The translations under genes were made by a program, and so were the position numbers. 22,987 nt of DNA, from positions 1 through 22,987 of the forward strand of contig CAZKTU010000090.1 in NCBI GenBank assembly GCA_964555675.1. The letters are read 5' to 3'. Under the pieces are notes generated by a model that saw only the letters and a list, made by a program, of their open reading frames with translations, did not search any database and was not told the DNA's origin. The DNA comes from CAIWXH01 sp964555675 (GTDB lineage: Bacteria; Chloroflexota; Chloroflexia; Chloroflexales; Chloroflexaceae). This document shows positions 15,823 to 22,987 of this stretch, piece after piece; positions within the stretch are counted from its first letter, which is position 1, and each line of letters opens with the position of its first letter.

Positions 15823-16455
15823 CTAGCTGAGGGGCTCTTTACCGATATTGAAGGCGCATGTCTCGGCGCCCTGGCCCATACAGGTACACTGCTCGACGAC
15901 GAAGCGCTTGCCGCCACTGGCCCAGGCCGCCGACTCTTCGAGGATGCCGCGGGCGAGGTAGAAGTTGGGGGCCGGTTCGCGGGCGATACAGTTCGAGCAC
16001 TGGGTAATATGATAGACGAATTGGGTCTTCTCTTCTTTGATATGGGGCTTGAGGTCGGTAAAGCGGTCGAAGACCTGGGTCACCGCATTCAGGATGATCT
16101 TGAGCTTCATCGAGGGCGGCATGAGCTTCATAGCCAGGTCGGACACGCTGAGCAGGGGGCCGAACTCGCGCAGGCCGAGGTTGAAGGCCACGCGCCCGGC
16201 GCGCATCTCGAGGCCGCGGGCGCCGCGAGGGCCGTACATCGTATGCAGCGCATGTGAGGTGGCCGCCTGTGACTCAAAGGGGTAACCGCGCTTGAAGTCA
16301 TTTGGCGGGTACGCATCGAGGTACTCGGGGAGGTTGGCCAGTCGCAAGACAGCCTTGACGCCGTTGGCGCCCATCACCTCCTCGAGCGAGAGGTAGGTGA
16401 GGTGGCCGATCTTGTTGGTAAAGGTCAGGCCGCGAAAATTGTCGGTGTTGCTCAT
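15823..16455 (-). CDS. V4R-domain (4-vinyl reductase-like) protein
   Basis: This 210-residue protein has a C-terminal V4R domain: Cys153 and Cys156 ('TQCSNCIA') and Cys190, Cys192, Cys200 ('QCTCMGQGAETCAF') form the cysteine set of this small-molecule-binding fold, probably holding a metal. V4R proteins include BchJ, linked to bacteriochlorophyll synthesis, as well as sensors of phenols and other ligands. No photosynthesis gene lies nearby, so a pigment role is not supported here. The start at 16455 is chosen over a longer frame because GAGAGGAG lies upstream. The gene is alone on its strand, ends in a strong terminator and diverges from the PIG-L gene. Confidence 0.82.
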   Translation of the reverse strand: MSNTDNFRGLTFTNKIGHLTYLSLEEVMGANGVKAVLRLANLPEYLDAYPPNDFKRGYPFESQAATSHALHTMYGPRGARGLEMRAGRVAFNLGLREFGPLLSVSDLAMKLMPPSMKLKIILNAVTQVFDRFTDLKPHIKEEKTQFVYHITQCSNCIAREPAPNFYLARGILEESAAWASGGKRFVVEQCTCMGQGAETCAFNIGKEPLS

Positions 16456-16627
16456 GGCCGTACCTGCTCCTCTCGCGCCGGGAACCGCCCGGCCGCTGGT
16501 GTCGCGCCGCACATTGTTCTAGATACTACAACGTTTCGTGGATTTGCGCCATATTTGACCCGGCTTTTCGTCGCCGCAGGCCCACAAGGGCCGTCGCCCA
16601 CCCGTAGGCGCGCCAGGGGGTTCGCTG

Positions 16628-16636
16628 TGGTATCAT
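16628..16636 (+). promoter_or_regulatory. Extended -10 promoter for the PIG-L gene
   Basis: TGG-TATCAT is an extended -10 with five of six consensus bases, placed about 50 bp before the GTG start. The leader would be about 44 nt and contains the ribosome binding site. No -35 match is seen. Confidence 0.5.
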
Positions 16637-16686
16637 CCTGCTAACGCTTTTTCGTGCCCAGAGGCAAGTAGCTGGAGAACAGCCCA

Positions 16687-17463
16687 GTGATTAGCGAGCA
16701 GACCCCGCGCCGCGTGCTGGCGGTGATGGCCCACCCGGACGATATCGAGTTTATGGCCGGCGCGGTGCTGGCCCGCTGGGCGCGCGCCGGCGCCGAAGTG
16801 TACTTTCTGCTGCTCACCGACGGCGATAGCGGCAGCCGCGACCCGGCCATGACCCGCGAGGCCCTGGTGGCCCTGCGCCACGCCGAGCAGCGCAAGGCGG
16901 CTGCGACGATCGGCGCGGTCGATGTGCGCTTCCTCGGTTACCCCGATGGGCGGCTGCTGCCCAGCATCGAGGTCCGTCTCGCGATCGCCCGTGCGATCCG
17001 CCAGGTGCGCCCCGATGCGGTGATCACCAGCGACCCGCGCTTCTACTATAGCGACGACTATATCAATCACCCCGATCACCGCGCCGCCGGCGAGGCCACT
17101 TTGGCCGCGGTGATGCCCCTGGCCAACACCCGCCTGGCCGCCCCCGAGTTGCTCGCCGAGGGCCTCGAGCCCCACGATGTCCACGAGGTCTATCTGGCCG
17201 CCGCCGACCAGGCCAACTGTTGGATCCCCGTGAGCGAAGAGGACGCAGCCGTGCAGATCGAGGCTCTGCGCGCTCACGCTAGCCAGGTCGGCGACTGGGA
17301 CTTCGCGCCGATGGTGCGCCAGTTCCTGCAGGGCGCCGCCGAGGAGGCTCGCGCCAAGGGCGTCGACTGCGAGCTGGCCGAGGGCTTCCGCCTGATCCGG
17401 CTCGGTCGCCCCGACCCCGCGCCGCTGGCCGCCGATGCCGAGGCCGCCGCCCAGGGGAGCTGA
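16687..17463 (+). CDS. PIG-L (LmbE-like) family deacetylase
   Basis: This 258-residue protein begins 'RRVLAVMAHPDDIEF', with His16, Asp18 and Asp19 in the AHPDD motif that binds zinc and supplies the catalytic base. The third zinc ligand is in 'NHPDHRAAG' (His128 or His131). Other family features are 'LLLTDGDSGSRD' and 'R..E...AA..IG..DV.FLGYPDG'. PIG-L enzymes remove acetyl groups from N-acetylglucosaminyl conjugates, for example in glycolipid or small-thiol synthesis; the substrate here is unknown. The start is GTG with GGAGA about 10 nt upstream. A small hypothetical gene follows 55 bp downstream. Confidence 0.92.
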   Translation: MISEQTPRRVLAVMAHPDDIEFMAGAVLARWARAGAEVYFLLLTDGDSGSRDPAMTREALVALRHAEQRKAAATIGAVDVRFLGYPDGRLLPSIEVRLAIARAIRQVRPDAVITSDPRFYYSDDYINHPDHRAAGEATLAAVMPLANTRLAAPELLAEGLEPHDVHEVYLAAADQANCWIPVSEEDAAVQIEALRAHASQVGDWDFAPMVRQFLQGAAEEARAKGVDCELAEGFRLIRLGRPDPAPLAADAEAAAQGS

Positions 17464-17478
17464 GGTGTGGAGCGCGTC

Positions 17479-17495
17479 GGTCGCCTCAGGCGACC
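17479..17495. other. Small hairpin between the PIG-L gene and the next gene
   Basis: GGTCGCC (17479-17485) and GGCGACC (17489-17495) form a 7-bp perfect stem with loop TCA. There is no U-tract. It may stabilise the 3' end of the PIG-L message or partly separate the two cistrons. Confidence 0.35.
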
Positions 17496-17518
17496 AACTT
17501 GCAGCTGAGGAGAGGACG

Positions 17519-17935
17519 ATGATCAGTCTCGAGCTGGCCCAGCAGCTTCAGGACGCCGGGCTGGCCTGGCGGCCCGCCGAGCGGGATAGCTTCGTGCTGC
17601 CGGGGCGCGGGATGGATGAGCAGATCTTTGTGGTTAGCCCGGTCCCCGCCATCGTCCAGCTCTACAACGGGCAGCCCGTGGTGGCCTTCCAGGCGAGCGC
17701 CGAGTGGGCCCTCGACTATGTGATGCTGGCCGAGGCCCTCTGGCTGCCCGACGAGGGCCAGCTGCGCGCGGCCCTGGCCGACGCCGTCGCGCCCGAGGCC
17801 GAGCTGCGGCTCGAGCGGGTCGCCGGCGGCTACAGCTGCACGGTGGGCCTGGCCGGCGCCGCGACCCGCTTCGACGGCCCCGACGCCGCCACGGCAATGG
17901 GGCGGGCGCTCCTCGCTGCGCTCCAGGGGTCCTAG
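17519..17935 (+). CDS. Small conserved hypothetical protein
   Basis: This 138-residue soluble protein begins 'MISLELAQQLQDAGLAWRPAERDSF', followed by 'DEQIFVVS', 'EWALDYVMLAEALWLPDEGQLRAAL' and a C-terminal beta-hairpin-like segment ending 'ATAMGRALLAALQGS'. There is no signal peptide or membrane segment. From memory, similar short proteins occur in Chloroflexia and are sometimes labelled 'pilus assembly protein CpaE' without good reason. I see no P-loop or CheY-like domain that would support that name. ATG at 17519 is preceded by GAGGAGAGG. It lies 55 bp after the PIG-L gene and may share its transcript. Confidence 0.72.
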   Translation: MISLELAQQLQDAGLAWRPAERDSFVLPGRGMDEQIFVVSPVPAIVQLYNGQPVVAFQASAEWALDYVMLAEALWLPDEGQLRAALADAVAPEAELRLERVAGGYSCTVGLAGAATRFDGPDAATAMGRALLAALQGS

Positions 17936-17964
17936 TATCGCACGTTACATGTTCGCGCGGAGTC

Positions 17965-18051
17965 GAGACCAAAGACCAAGGACCGATGACCAAGGCCGGG
18001 CTTCTGCCCGAGCAGTTGGTCGCTGGTCTTTGGTCTTTCGTCTTTCGTCTT
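17965..18051. repeat. Inverted element built of degenerate 7-bp units
   Basis: The left arm reads as five 7-bp units from 17965 (GAGACCA, AAGACCA, AGGACCG, ATGACCA, AGGCCGG). The right arm has units GGTCTTT, GGTCTTT, CGTCTTT and CGTCTT from 18025. AGACCAAAGACCA (17966-17978) is the perfect reverse complement of 18024-18036. At the centre is a 5-bp hairpin (17997-18001 with 18006-18010, loop TTCT). It sits between convergent genes and could end transcription from both. Such GACCAAAGACC-type sequences recur in other GC-rich environmental genomes as non-coding repeats (from memory). Confidence 0.6.
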
Positions 18052-18081
18052 CGGTCGCAACCGGGCAGGCCCATCCGGAGC

Positions 18082-21027
18082 TTAATAGCGCTCCTCGGCC
18101 AGCAGGCGGGCGGCGGCGACCTCCCAGGGGGTGGTGCGGCCGCGGCGGGCGGCCTGCTCGGCGGCCTCGCGCTCGAGGGCGCCCTCGGTGGCGGCCAGGA
18201 CGGCCTCGGCGGCGGCGATCGTCTCTTGCCAGGAGGCGGGGTGGGCCAGGGCCAGGGCGGCCAGCTCGCGGGCGCGCTGGGGTAGGCCGGTCGCGGCGTA
18301 GATCTGGGCCGAGCCGACCATGGCGTCGAGGATGAGGGGCAGAGCGCCGACCTCGCGGGCCAGGCGCAGGGCGGCCAGCCAGTGGCCCTGGGCGGCCGCC
18401 AGGTCGCGCAGGCTGTAGGCGATCTCGGCCAGGCTGTTGTGGGTGCTGGCCGCGCCGTGGCGGTCGCCCAGACCCTCGAAGATCGCCAGGCTCTCTTCGA
18501 GCAACTGGCGGGCCGAGGCCTGCTCGCCGACCAGGCCCAGCACCCGTCCGAGGCTGCTCAGGCTCCAGGCGGCGTTGACCTCGTCGCCCAGGGCGCTGAA
18601 GATCGTGCTGCTCGCGTCGAGCAGCTCGCGGGCGCGGTCGTACTCGCCGCGGCTGCCGGCCAGATCGGCCAGGGCGTCGATAGCCCAGGCCACCCCCGGT
18701 TGGTGGCCGAGGGCCCTGTAGGCGGCCAGCCCCGCGTCGAGCAGGCGGCGGGCGGTGTCCCAGTCGTCGCGCTCGCAGGCGACGATGCCCAGGCCGGTGA
18801 GGGCGAAGGCCACGTCGAGGTCGACCGCGTGCTCCTGGAGCACCGGCAGGGCGGCCCCGAGCTGGGCCTCGGCCTCGGCGAACTGGCCGACCCAGCAGTG
18901 GAGCGCCCCGAGGCGCGCCTGGGCGCGGGCCGCCAGCCCCTGGGCCGCGCGGTCGGCGGGCGGCGCGCTGCGCACCAGCAGCTCGAGGGCCTGGATGCCG
19001 TCGGTGTACCAGCCCCGCAGCTCGTGGAGCCGGTAAAGGCCGTCGAGGGCCCCGTCGAGGTCGTCGTAGCGCCCCTCGCTCACGGCCCAGGCCCAGGCCT
19101 TCCAGAGGTTGTCGTACTCGGCCTCGAGCTCGATCAGGGCCTGGCGCTGGTGGCTGCCCTGGAGGGCGGCGTTGCCCTGCTCGAGCTGGCGCAGGCAGTA
19201 GCGGCAGAAGCGCAGGGCCGTGGCCCGCGACTCCTCGGGGTCGGCGGCCAGCTTCTGGGCCGCGTACTGGCGCAGCAGCTCGTGGATGGCGTAGCGACCG
19301 CTGCGGTCGCGCCGGATCAGGGCCTTGTCGGCCAGGCCGGCCAGGACGAGCGGGGTCGCGCCGGCCACCTCGGAGGAGGCCACGCGGGTGAAGCCGTCCT
19401 CGAAGATCGAGAGGCGGCGCAGGGCCTGGCGCTCGGCGGGGCTCAGGCGCTCCCACGACTGCGCGAAGACGCCCTCGACGCTGCGGTGGCGCTCGGGCAC
19501 GTCGCGCAGGGTGGTGGTGAGCAGGGCCAGGCTCTGCTCGAGCTCGCCGGCGATCTCGCCCGGGGTGAGCACGCGCACCCAGGCCGCGGCCAGCTCGATC
19601 GCCAGGGGCATGCCCTCGACCAGGCGGCAGATCGCGACCACATGGGGCAGATCGTGCGGGGTCAGCTCGAAGTCGGCGCGCACCTGGCGGGCCCGCTGCA
19701 CGAAGAGCTGCACCGCGCTGTAGCCGGCGGCGTCGGCCTCGGTGGCGTCGGGGGGCACGGCCAGCCCCGCCAGGTCGACCACCCACTCTTCCTGGAGCTG
19801 CAGGCGCTCGCGCGAGGTGACCAAGAGCTTGAGCTGGCGGGTGCGGTGGACCAGGTCGCGCAGCAGGGGCGCGCCCTCGAGGGCCAGGTCGGCGTTGTCG
19901 AGCACCAGCAGGGTCTGGCGGTCGCGCAAGGCGCCCACCAGGCGCTCGAGCGGTTCGCCCTGGCCGGCGACGCCGAGGGCCGCGCCGATCGTGCTGAGCA
20001 TACGCTCGGCGGTGCTGACGCCGACGAGCGAGATCTGGTGTACGCTGTCGGCGAAGCGGGCCTGGTGCTGGGCGGCGGCCTGCACGGCCAGGCGGGTCTT
20101 GCCCATGCCGCCGGGGCCGACCAGGGTGAGGATGCGACAGGCCGGGTCGGCCAGGGCCGCGCCGATCGTGGCCAGTTCCTCTTCGCGGCCGAGGAAGGGC
20201 AGGGTGGGGGCCTCGATGGCCGGGCCTGAGGGGGCCGGGGCCGCCGGCAAACGTGGCGGGGCGCTGCTCCAGCGGCTGCCCTGGGGGTTGCGCTCGCCGA
20301 GGCGGATCTGCTCATAGAGGGCCTGGCTGAGCTCGTCGGGGGCCGCGCCGAGCTCGCGCTCGAGGCTGTCGGCGAGCACGCGGTACTGGCGCAGGGCGGC
20401 GGCGCTCTGGCCGGTGGCCGCATAGAGCTGCATCAGGCGCCGGTGGGCCGGCTCGTCGAGGGGGTCGAGGGCCAGGCGGCGGCGGGCGTAGGCCAGGGCG
20501 GCCTCGGGGTCGTCGGCGGCCAACTCGGGCGCGCTGAGGGCCTCGAGGGCCGCGGCGAACTCGCCGCGCAGGGCCTCGGCTTGGAAGAACTGCCACTCCT
20601 CAAAGGGGGCGCTGCCGGGCAGGCTGAAGCCGGCCATGAAGTCGCCCCTGTAGCGCTCGACGGCGGCGCGCAGGGCCTCGGGCGGGCCGCTCAGGCCGGC
20701 GCGGAAGGCCTCGATGTCGAGGCTGAAGGCCGCGTCGCGGCGCAGGGCGATCGACCCGGCCGTGGCGTAGAGCCACGGGCGGACGGTGACGGTCAGCTCG
20801 GCGAGGGCCCGGCGCAGGCCGGCCCGCGCGGCGGCCGGCTCGTCGTCGGGGGCGATCAGCGCGGCCAGGGCCTCGCGGGTGTGCTCGCCGGGTTCGACGG
20901 CGAGGTAGGCGAGCAGGGCGAGGGATTTGCGGCGCTCGAGGGCGACCGGCCTGCCGTCGGCCAGCAGCTCGGGCGGGCCGAGCAGTCGCAGCTCGAGGGT
21001 CTGGGGGGTAGTCGCTACTGTGGCCAT
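18082..21027 (-). CDS. BTAD/SARP-type transcriptional regulator with NB-ARC-like ATPase and TPR repeats
   Basis: This 981-residue protein has a winged-helix N-terminus (about 10-95, 'LELRLLGPPELLADGRPVAL'), then a bacterial transcriptional activation domain (about 100-245) with 'RYRGDFMAGF' and 'RRLMQLYAATGQSAAALRQYRVLADSLERELGAAPDE'. An STAND/NB-ARC-like ATPase follows, with Walker A GPGGMGKT (304-311), Walker B LLVLDN (373-378), 'LVTSRERL' and 'EGMPLAIELAAAWV'. Tetratricopeptide repeats fill about 590-960. This layout is that of AfsR/SARP-like signal-integrating activators. The start at 21027 is 5 nt after a TACAAT box, suggesting a leaderless message. It diverges from an MFS transporter that is a likely target. 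Confidence 0.9.
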   Translation of the reverse strand: MATVATTPQTLELRLLGPPELLADGRPVALERRKSLALLAYLAVEPGEHTREALAALIAPDDEPAAARAGLRRALAELTVTVRPWLYATAGSIALRRDAAFSLDIEAFRAGLSGPPEALRAAVERYRGDFMAGFSLPGSAPFEEWQFFQAEALRGEFAAALEALSAPELAADDPEAALAYARRRLALDPLDEPAHRRLMQLYAATGQSAAALRQYRVLADSLERELGAAPDELSQALYEQIRLGERNPQGSRWSSAPPRLPAAPAPSGPAIEAPTLPFLGREEELATIGAALADPACRILTLVGPGGMGKTRLAVQAAAQHQARFADSVHQISLVGVSTAERMLSTIGAALGVAGQGEPLERLVGALRDRQTLLVLDNADLALEGAPLLRDLVHRTRQLKLLVTSRERLQLQEEWVVDLAGLAVPPDATEADAAGYSAVQLFVQRARQVRADFELTPHDLPHVVAICRLVEGMPLAIELAAAWVRVLTPGEIAGELEQSLALLTTTLRDVPERHRSVEGVFAQSWERLSPAERQALRRLSIFEDGFTRVASSEVAGATPLVLAGLADKALIRRDRSGRYAIHELLRQYAAQKLAADPEESRATALRFCRYCLRQLEQGNAALQGSHQRQALIELEAEYDNLWKAWAWAVSEGRYDDLDGALDGLYRLHELRGWYTDGIQALELLVRSAPPADRAAQGLAARAQARLGALHCWVGQFAEAEAQLGAALPVLQEHAVDLDVAFALTGLGIVACERDDWDTARRLLDAGLAAYRALGHQPGVAWAIDALADLAGSRGEYDRARELLDASSTIFSALGDEVNAAWSLSSLGRVLGLVGEQASARQLLEESLAIFEGLGDRHGAASTHNSLAEIAYSLRDLAAAQGHWLAALRLAREVGALPLILDAMVGSAQIYAATGLPQRARELAALALAHPASWQETIAAAEAVLAATEGALEREAAEQAARRGRTTPWEVAAARLLAEERY

Positions 21028-21032
21028 ACCGC

Positions 21033-21038
21033 ATTGTA
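21033..21038 (-). promoter_or_regulatory. -10 box of the BTAD regulator, possible leaderless start
   Basis: On the minus strand TACAAT is followed by GCGGT and then the ATG. A start site 6-7 nt past the box would fall on the ATG itself. No consensus -35 is present at the usual distance; the GCAACG repeats lie about 20 bp further upstream. Confidence 0.5.
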
Positions 21039-21056
21039 CCCCAGGGGCGCGGCCTA

Positions 21057-21112
21057 CGCTGCAACGGGCGCTGCAACGGCCCCGCAACGCAGGGCGGGGC
21101 AAGAGCGCAACG
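21057..21112. promoter_or_regulatory. Phased GCAACG direct repeats, candidate SARP operator
   Basis: GCAACG occurs at 21061, 21073, 21084 and 21107, with spacings 12, 11 and 23 bp, close to one or two helical turns. The first two copies share the longer unit CGCTGCAACGG. SARP regulators are known to bind direct repeats phased at about 11 bp. The array lies in the divergent region between the regulator and the MFS gene. Confidence 0.5.
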
Positions 21113-21161
21113 CGAGGCCCGTAGAGTAGGGGAGGAAAAACGGTGCGACCGAGAGATTCTT

Positions 21162-22358
21162 ATGCTGACCAATCAGAACAAACAGTTGTGGCGCTACCTG
21201 CTGGGCTTCTTCTTTCAGACGGTGCCGGGGGCCATGCTGGCCCCCATGCTCACCCTGGGCCTGGCGGCCCGCGGGGTTGACGCGACCCTGATCGGGGCCC
21301 TGGCGACCGTCGGCTCGGTGGCCTATATCTTCTCGCTGCCCGCCGCCCCGGCCCTGATCGGGCGGATCGGCGCGGTGGCGACCCAGCGCGTGGGCGTGCT
21401 GCTCGGCGCTGCGGGCATTCTGGGCCTGACCCTGAGCGACTGGCCGGCCCTGTGGGTGGTGCTGTACGCCGCCACGGGCTTCGCGGCCGGGCTGCGCTAC
21501 ACCATCGCCGAGAGCTGGGTGCCGGCCCTGGCCGGCCCCGACGCCCGCGGCCGGGCGGTGGCCCTCTTCCAGACGATCGTGGGCGCCTCGTCGTTCATGG
21601 GCGCGGGCGCGCTGCTGCTGACCGGCAGCGAGGGCCTGCTGCCCCGGGCGCTCGCCGTTGTGGCGACCCTGATCGGCGTGGTGGTGCTCTGGCCGATCGA
21701 GGCCCCGGCCCAGGCCGGCGGCGAGGCGAGCTTCGCGCTGAATTGGAGCAGCCTGCGCGGCCTGGTCGGGCAGGTCGGCCCGGCGGTGCTGGGCGCGGCC
21801 CTGATCGGCGGGCTGTTCGAGTCGGGCCTCTCGGTGGCCCTGCCGCTCTTCGGGCTGGCGATCGGCCTGGGCCCGGCCCTGGCCGCCGGCCTGGTGACGG
21901 CCCTCGGCCTTGGCAGCCTGGCCCAGTACCCCTTCGGGGCCCTGGCCGACCGCTTTCCGTGGCGCTCGGTAGCCCTCGGTACGGCGGGCATGATCGCGCT
22001 CAGCGCGCTGCTACTGCCCTTCGCGACCGGCTGGCCGTGGCTGCTGCTGGTGCTCGGCGTGGTCTGGGGCAGCGCGGGCGGCGGTCTCTACACCCTGGCC
22101 GTGATCAGCAACTCGAACCGCTGGCGCGGCAAGCAGCTGGTCGGTGTGTCGGTGGTGACCCAGTTCGCCTACATGATCGGCGAGGCCGGCGGGCCGGCGA
22201 TGGGTGGGCTCGCGATCGACCTGGCGCCGCAGTACGGCTTGCCGATCCTGGTTGGCGTATCGGCCCTCTGCGGGCTGGCCCTGCTGCTGGGCGCGCCGCG
22301 GGTGCGCGCCGAAGCGCCGCGCGGGGCTGTGCCGGCGGCTGATGCGGTGCAGGCCTGA
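21162..22358 (+). CDS. MFS transporter divergent from the BTAD regulator
   Basis: This 398-residue protein has about twelve membrane segments. Signature pieces include 'GLRYTIAESWVPALAGPDARGRAVALFQT' in the first half and 'LAQYPFGALADRFPWRSVAL', an MFS motif A-like loop (G-x-L-a-D-r), in the second. Its general look is that of small drug or sugar efflux carriers (YcaD-like), but the substrate cannot be read. ATG at 21162 has only a weak GAGAG site. Position next to a large signal-integrating regulator with shared upstream repeats suggests regulated expression. A perfect hairpin follows 16 bp after the stop. Confidence 0.85.
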   Translation: MLTNQNKQLWRYLLGFFFQTVPGAMLAPMLTLGLAARGVDATLIGALATVGSVAYIFSLPAAPALIGRIGAVATQRVGVLLGAAGILGLTLSDWPALWVVLYAATGFAAGLRYTIAESWVPALAGPDARGRAVALFQTIVGASSFMGAGALLLTGSEGLLPRALAVVATLIGVVVLWPIEAPAQAGGEASFALNWSSLRGLVGQVGPAVLGAALIGGLFESGLSVALPLFGLAIGLGPALAAGLVTALGLGSLAQYPFGALADRFPWRSVALGTAGMIALSALLLPFATGWPWLLLVLGVVWGSAGGGLYTLAVISNSNRWRGKQLVGVSVVTQFAYMIGEAGGPAMGGLAIDLAPQYGLPILVGVSALCGLALLLGAPRVRAEAPRGAVPAADAVQA

Positions 22359-22374
22359 TAAAGTTTGGGATGAT

Positions 22375-22405
22375 GGCACAGGGAGGGCCTGGCCCTCCCT
22401 GTGCC
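22375..22405. terminator. Bidirectional terminator between the MFS gene and the small hypothetical
   Basis: GGCACAGGGAGGG (22375-22387) and CCCTCCCTGTGCC (22393-22405) form a perfect 13-bp stem around CCTGG. It lies between two convergent stops (22358 and 22414). Short pyrimidine-rich tails follow on the plus side (CTTTC) and a weaker one on the minus side. Confidence 0.8.
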
Positions 22406-22413
22406 CTTTCAGC

Positions 22414-22716
22414 TTAGCAGAGCTTGCGCCAGACGGCGACCTTCTGGAGGTTGCCGAAGATATCGGTGACGGTGCGCTCGCCAGCCTGGGCGACCAGGGC
22501 GGGGAAGTTGGCCAGGCGCTCGGCGAGCAGCTCGTTGACGGCCTGGATGGGGCGCTCGTTGTCGGTGAACTCAGCCAGGGCGGCCACGTAGATGCGCTCG
22601 AAGCGCCGGGCCAGGGCCAGGATAAACTCGTGGGACGCGAAGGTGGCCCCCATGGCGGTGATCACCTCGGGGTAGTGGGCCTCGAGCTCGCTAAACGGGG
22701 CCGACATAACTGACAT
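22414..22716 (-). CDS. Small hypothetical protein
   Basis: This 100-residue, mostly helical soluble protein starts 'MSVMSAPFSELEAHYPEVI' and contains 'FASHEFILALARRFERIYVAALAEF', 'IQAVNELLAERLANF' and an aromatic/basic tail 'AVWRKLC'. There is no signal peptide, membrane segment or motif I recognise. The start at 22716 is supported by GAGGAGGG 5 nt upstream. An extended -10 at 22861-22869 may drive it, with a leader of about 140 nt. Codon use looks like that of its neighbours, so it is probably a real gene. Confidence 0.72.
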   Translation of the reverse strand: MSVMSAPFSELEAHYPEVITAMGATFASHEFILALARRFERIYVAALAEFTDNERPIQAVNELLAERLANFPALVAQAGERTVTDIFGNLQKVAVWRKLC

Positions 22717-22860
22717 AGCGCCCTCCTCTGTTCTCGTGAACCGTCGACACTGATCAGTTCAGGCCTGGAGGGGCTGCGCCCTAGCGTGCGCGCGCCCGTT
22801 GTTGGGGCGGCGGCCGGCTGCGTCGGGGCAAACTGGCTTCGAGGGGCAGTCCTTGCTGGC

Positions 22861-22869
22861 AGTATAGCA
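22861..22869 (-). promoter_or_regulatory. Extended -10 promoter for the small hypothetical
   Basis: On the minus strand TGC-TATACT is an extended -10 with five of six consensus bases. It lies 145 bp before the gene at 22716, in a stretch otherwise free of genes. Confidence 0.4.
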
Positions 22870-22931
22870 CCGCCAATTACAGCGAGTGGTAACAAACCGC
22901 TACCTATGTCACGAAAGGTTCTATAGATAAC

Positions 22932-22987
22932 CTAGCGCCGCGGCGGGGGTACGGTGACCTCGCGCTTGAAGAGGCCGCGCTCGAGGT
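22932..22987 (-). CDS. C-terminal end of a gene cut by the window edge
   Basis: On the minus strand the codons read LERGLFKREVTVPPPRR and then TAG. GC-rich third positions and a charged, proline-rich tail fit a coding end. About 18 codons are visible, too few to identify the protein. No terminator is obvious after it. Confidence 0.4.
   Translation of the reverse strand, partial: LERGLFKREVTVPPPRR

Noticed and set aside
16456..16560. Promoter for the V4R gene
   Set aside because: TAGTAT/TATCTA-like hexamers are present on the minus strand but without a -35 or TG extension, so no site could be chosen with confidence.
17634..18074. Minus-strand open frame rich in 'KDQRPAT' and 'LVIGPWSLV'
   Set aside because: It arises from translation of the heptamer inverted element and the antisense of the gene at 17519-17935; such peptides are typical spurious calls.
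18382..20229. 615-residue open frame on the plus strand
   Set aside because: It lies opposite the BTAD/NB-ARC/TPR regulator and has a composition typical of an antisense shadow with no recognisable domain.

Overview
The window is GC-rich bacterial chromosome (roughly 70% G+C by eye) with tightly packed genes, mostly on the minus strand. The gene mix suggests a member of Chloroflexota, probably Chloroflexia: a large BTAD/NB-ARC/TPR regulator, a V4R (4-vinyl-reductase-like) protein, alanine/threonine/proline-rich lipoprotein linkers, a DUF3500 protein, and a giant cytochrome carrying fibronectin type III domains. This assignment is inferred from gene content, since no rRNA or marker tree is available. 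I see no tRNA, rRNA, CRISPR array, transposase or phage gene.

Layout. 1-841: an EI24/CysZ-like membrane protein. 834-3403 (minus): a beta-propeller lipoprotein followed directly by HemW. The lipoprotein is broken by a 100-N scaffold gap that looks like an assembly artefact. 3492-6281 (minus): a three-gene unit, NmrA-like oxidoreductase -> DsbA-family thiol protein -> MFS transporter. Its near-consensus promoter is overlaid by a TetR-type palindrome. 6459-7958 (minus): a K+/H+ antiporter with its own promoter. 8079-8161: a palindromic repeat element. 8173-10059 (minus): a Tat-type DUF3500 lipoprotein followed by the haem-b membrane protein MsrQ, without the usual partner MsrP. 10166-10612 (minus): a CoA-binding-fold protein.

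10718-15369 (minus): a small lipoprotein followed by a 1306-residue exported cytochrome with five CxxCH haem sites and five FN3 domains. An unusually AT-rich 290-bp region lies upstream. 15823-16455 (minus): a V4R protein with a strong intrinsic terminator. 16687-17935 (plus): a PIG-L deacetylase and a small conserved hypothetical. 17965-18051: an inverted element built of 7-bp units. 18082-21027 (minus): the BTAD/NB-ARC/TPR regulator, divergent from an MFS transporter (21162-22358, plus). Between them GCAACG motifs recur at 12, 11 and 23 bp, a plausible SARP-type operator. 22414-22716 (minus): a small hypothetical. 22932-22987: the last codons of a minus-strand gene entering from the right.

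Themes. Envelope redox and thiol chemistry dominate: multihaem cytochrome, MsrQ/DUF3500, DsbA, NmrA oxidoreductase and HemW. Several promoters share an extended -10 of the form TGnTATnnT. The best candidates for undescribed biology are the DUF3500-MsrQ pair, the lipoprotein/FN3-cytochrome operon, and the operator-controlled NmrA-DsbA-MFS cassette.
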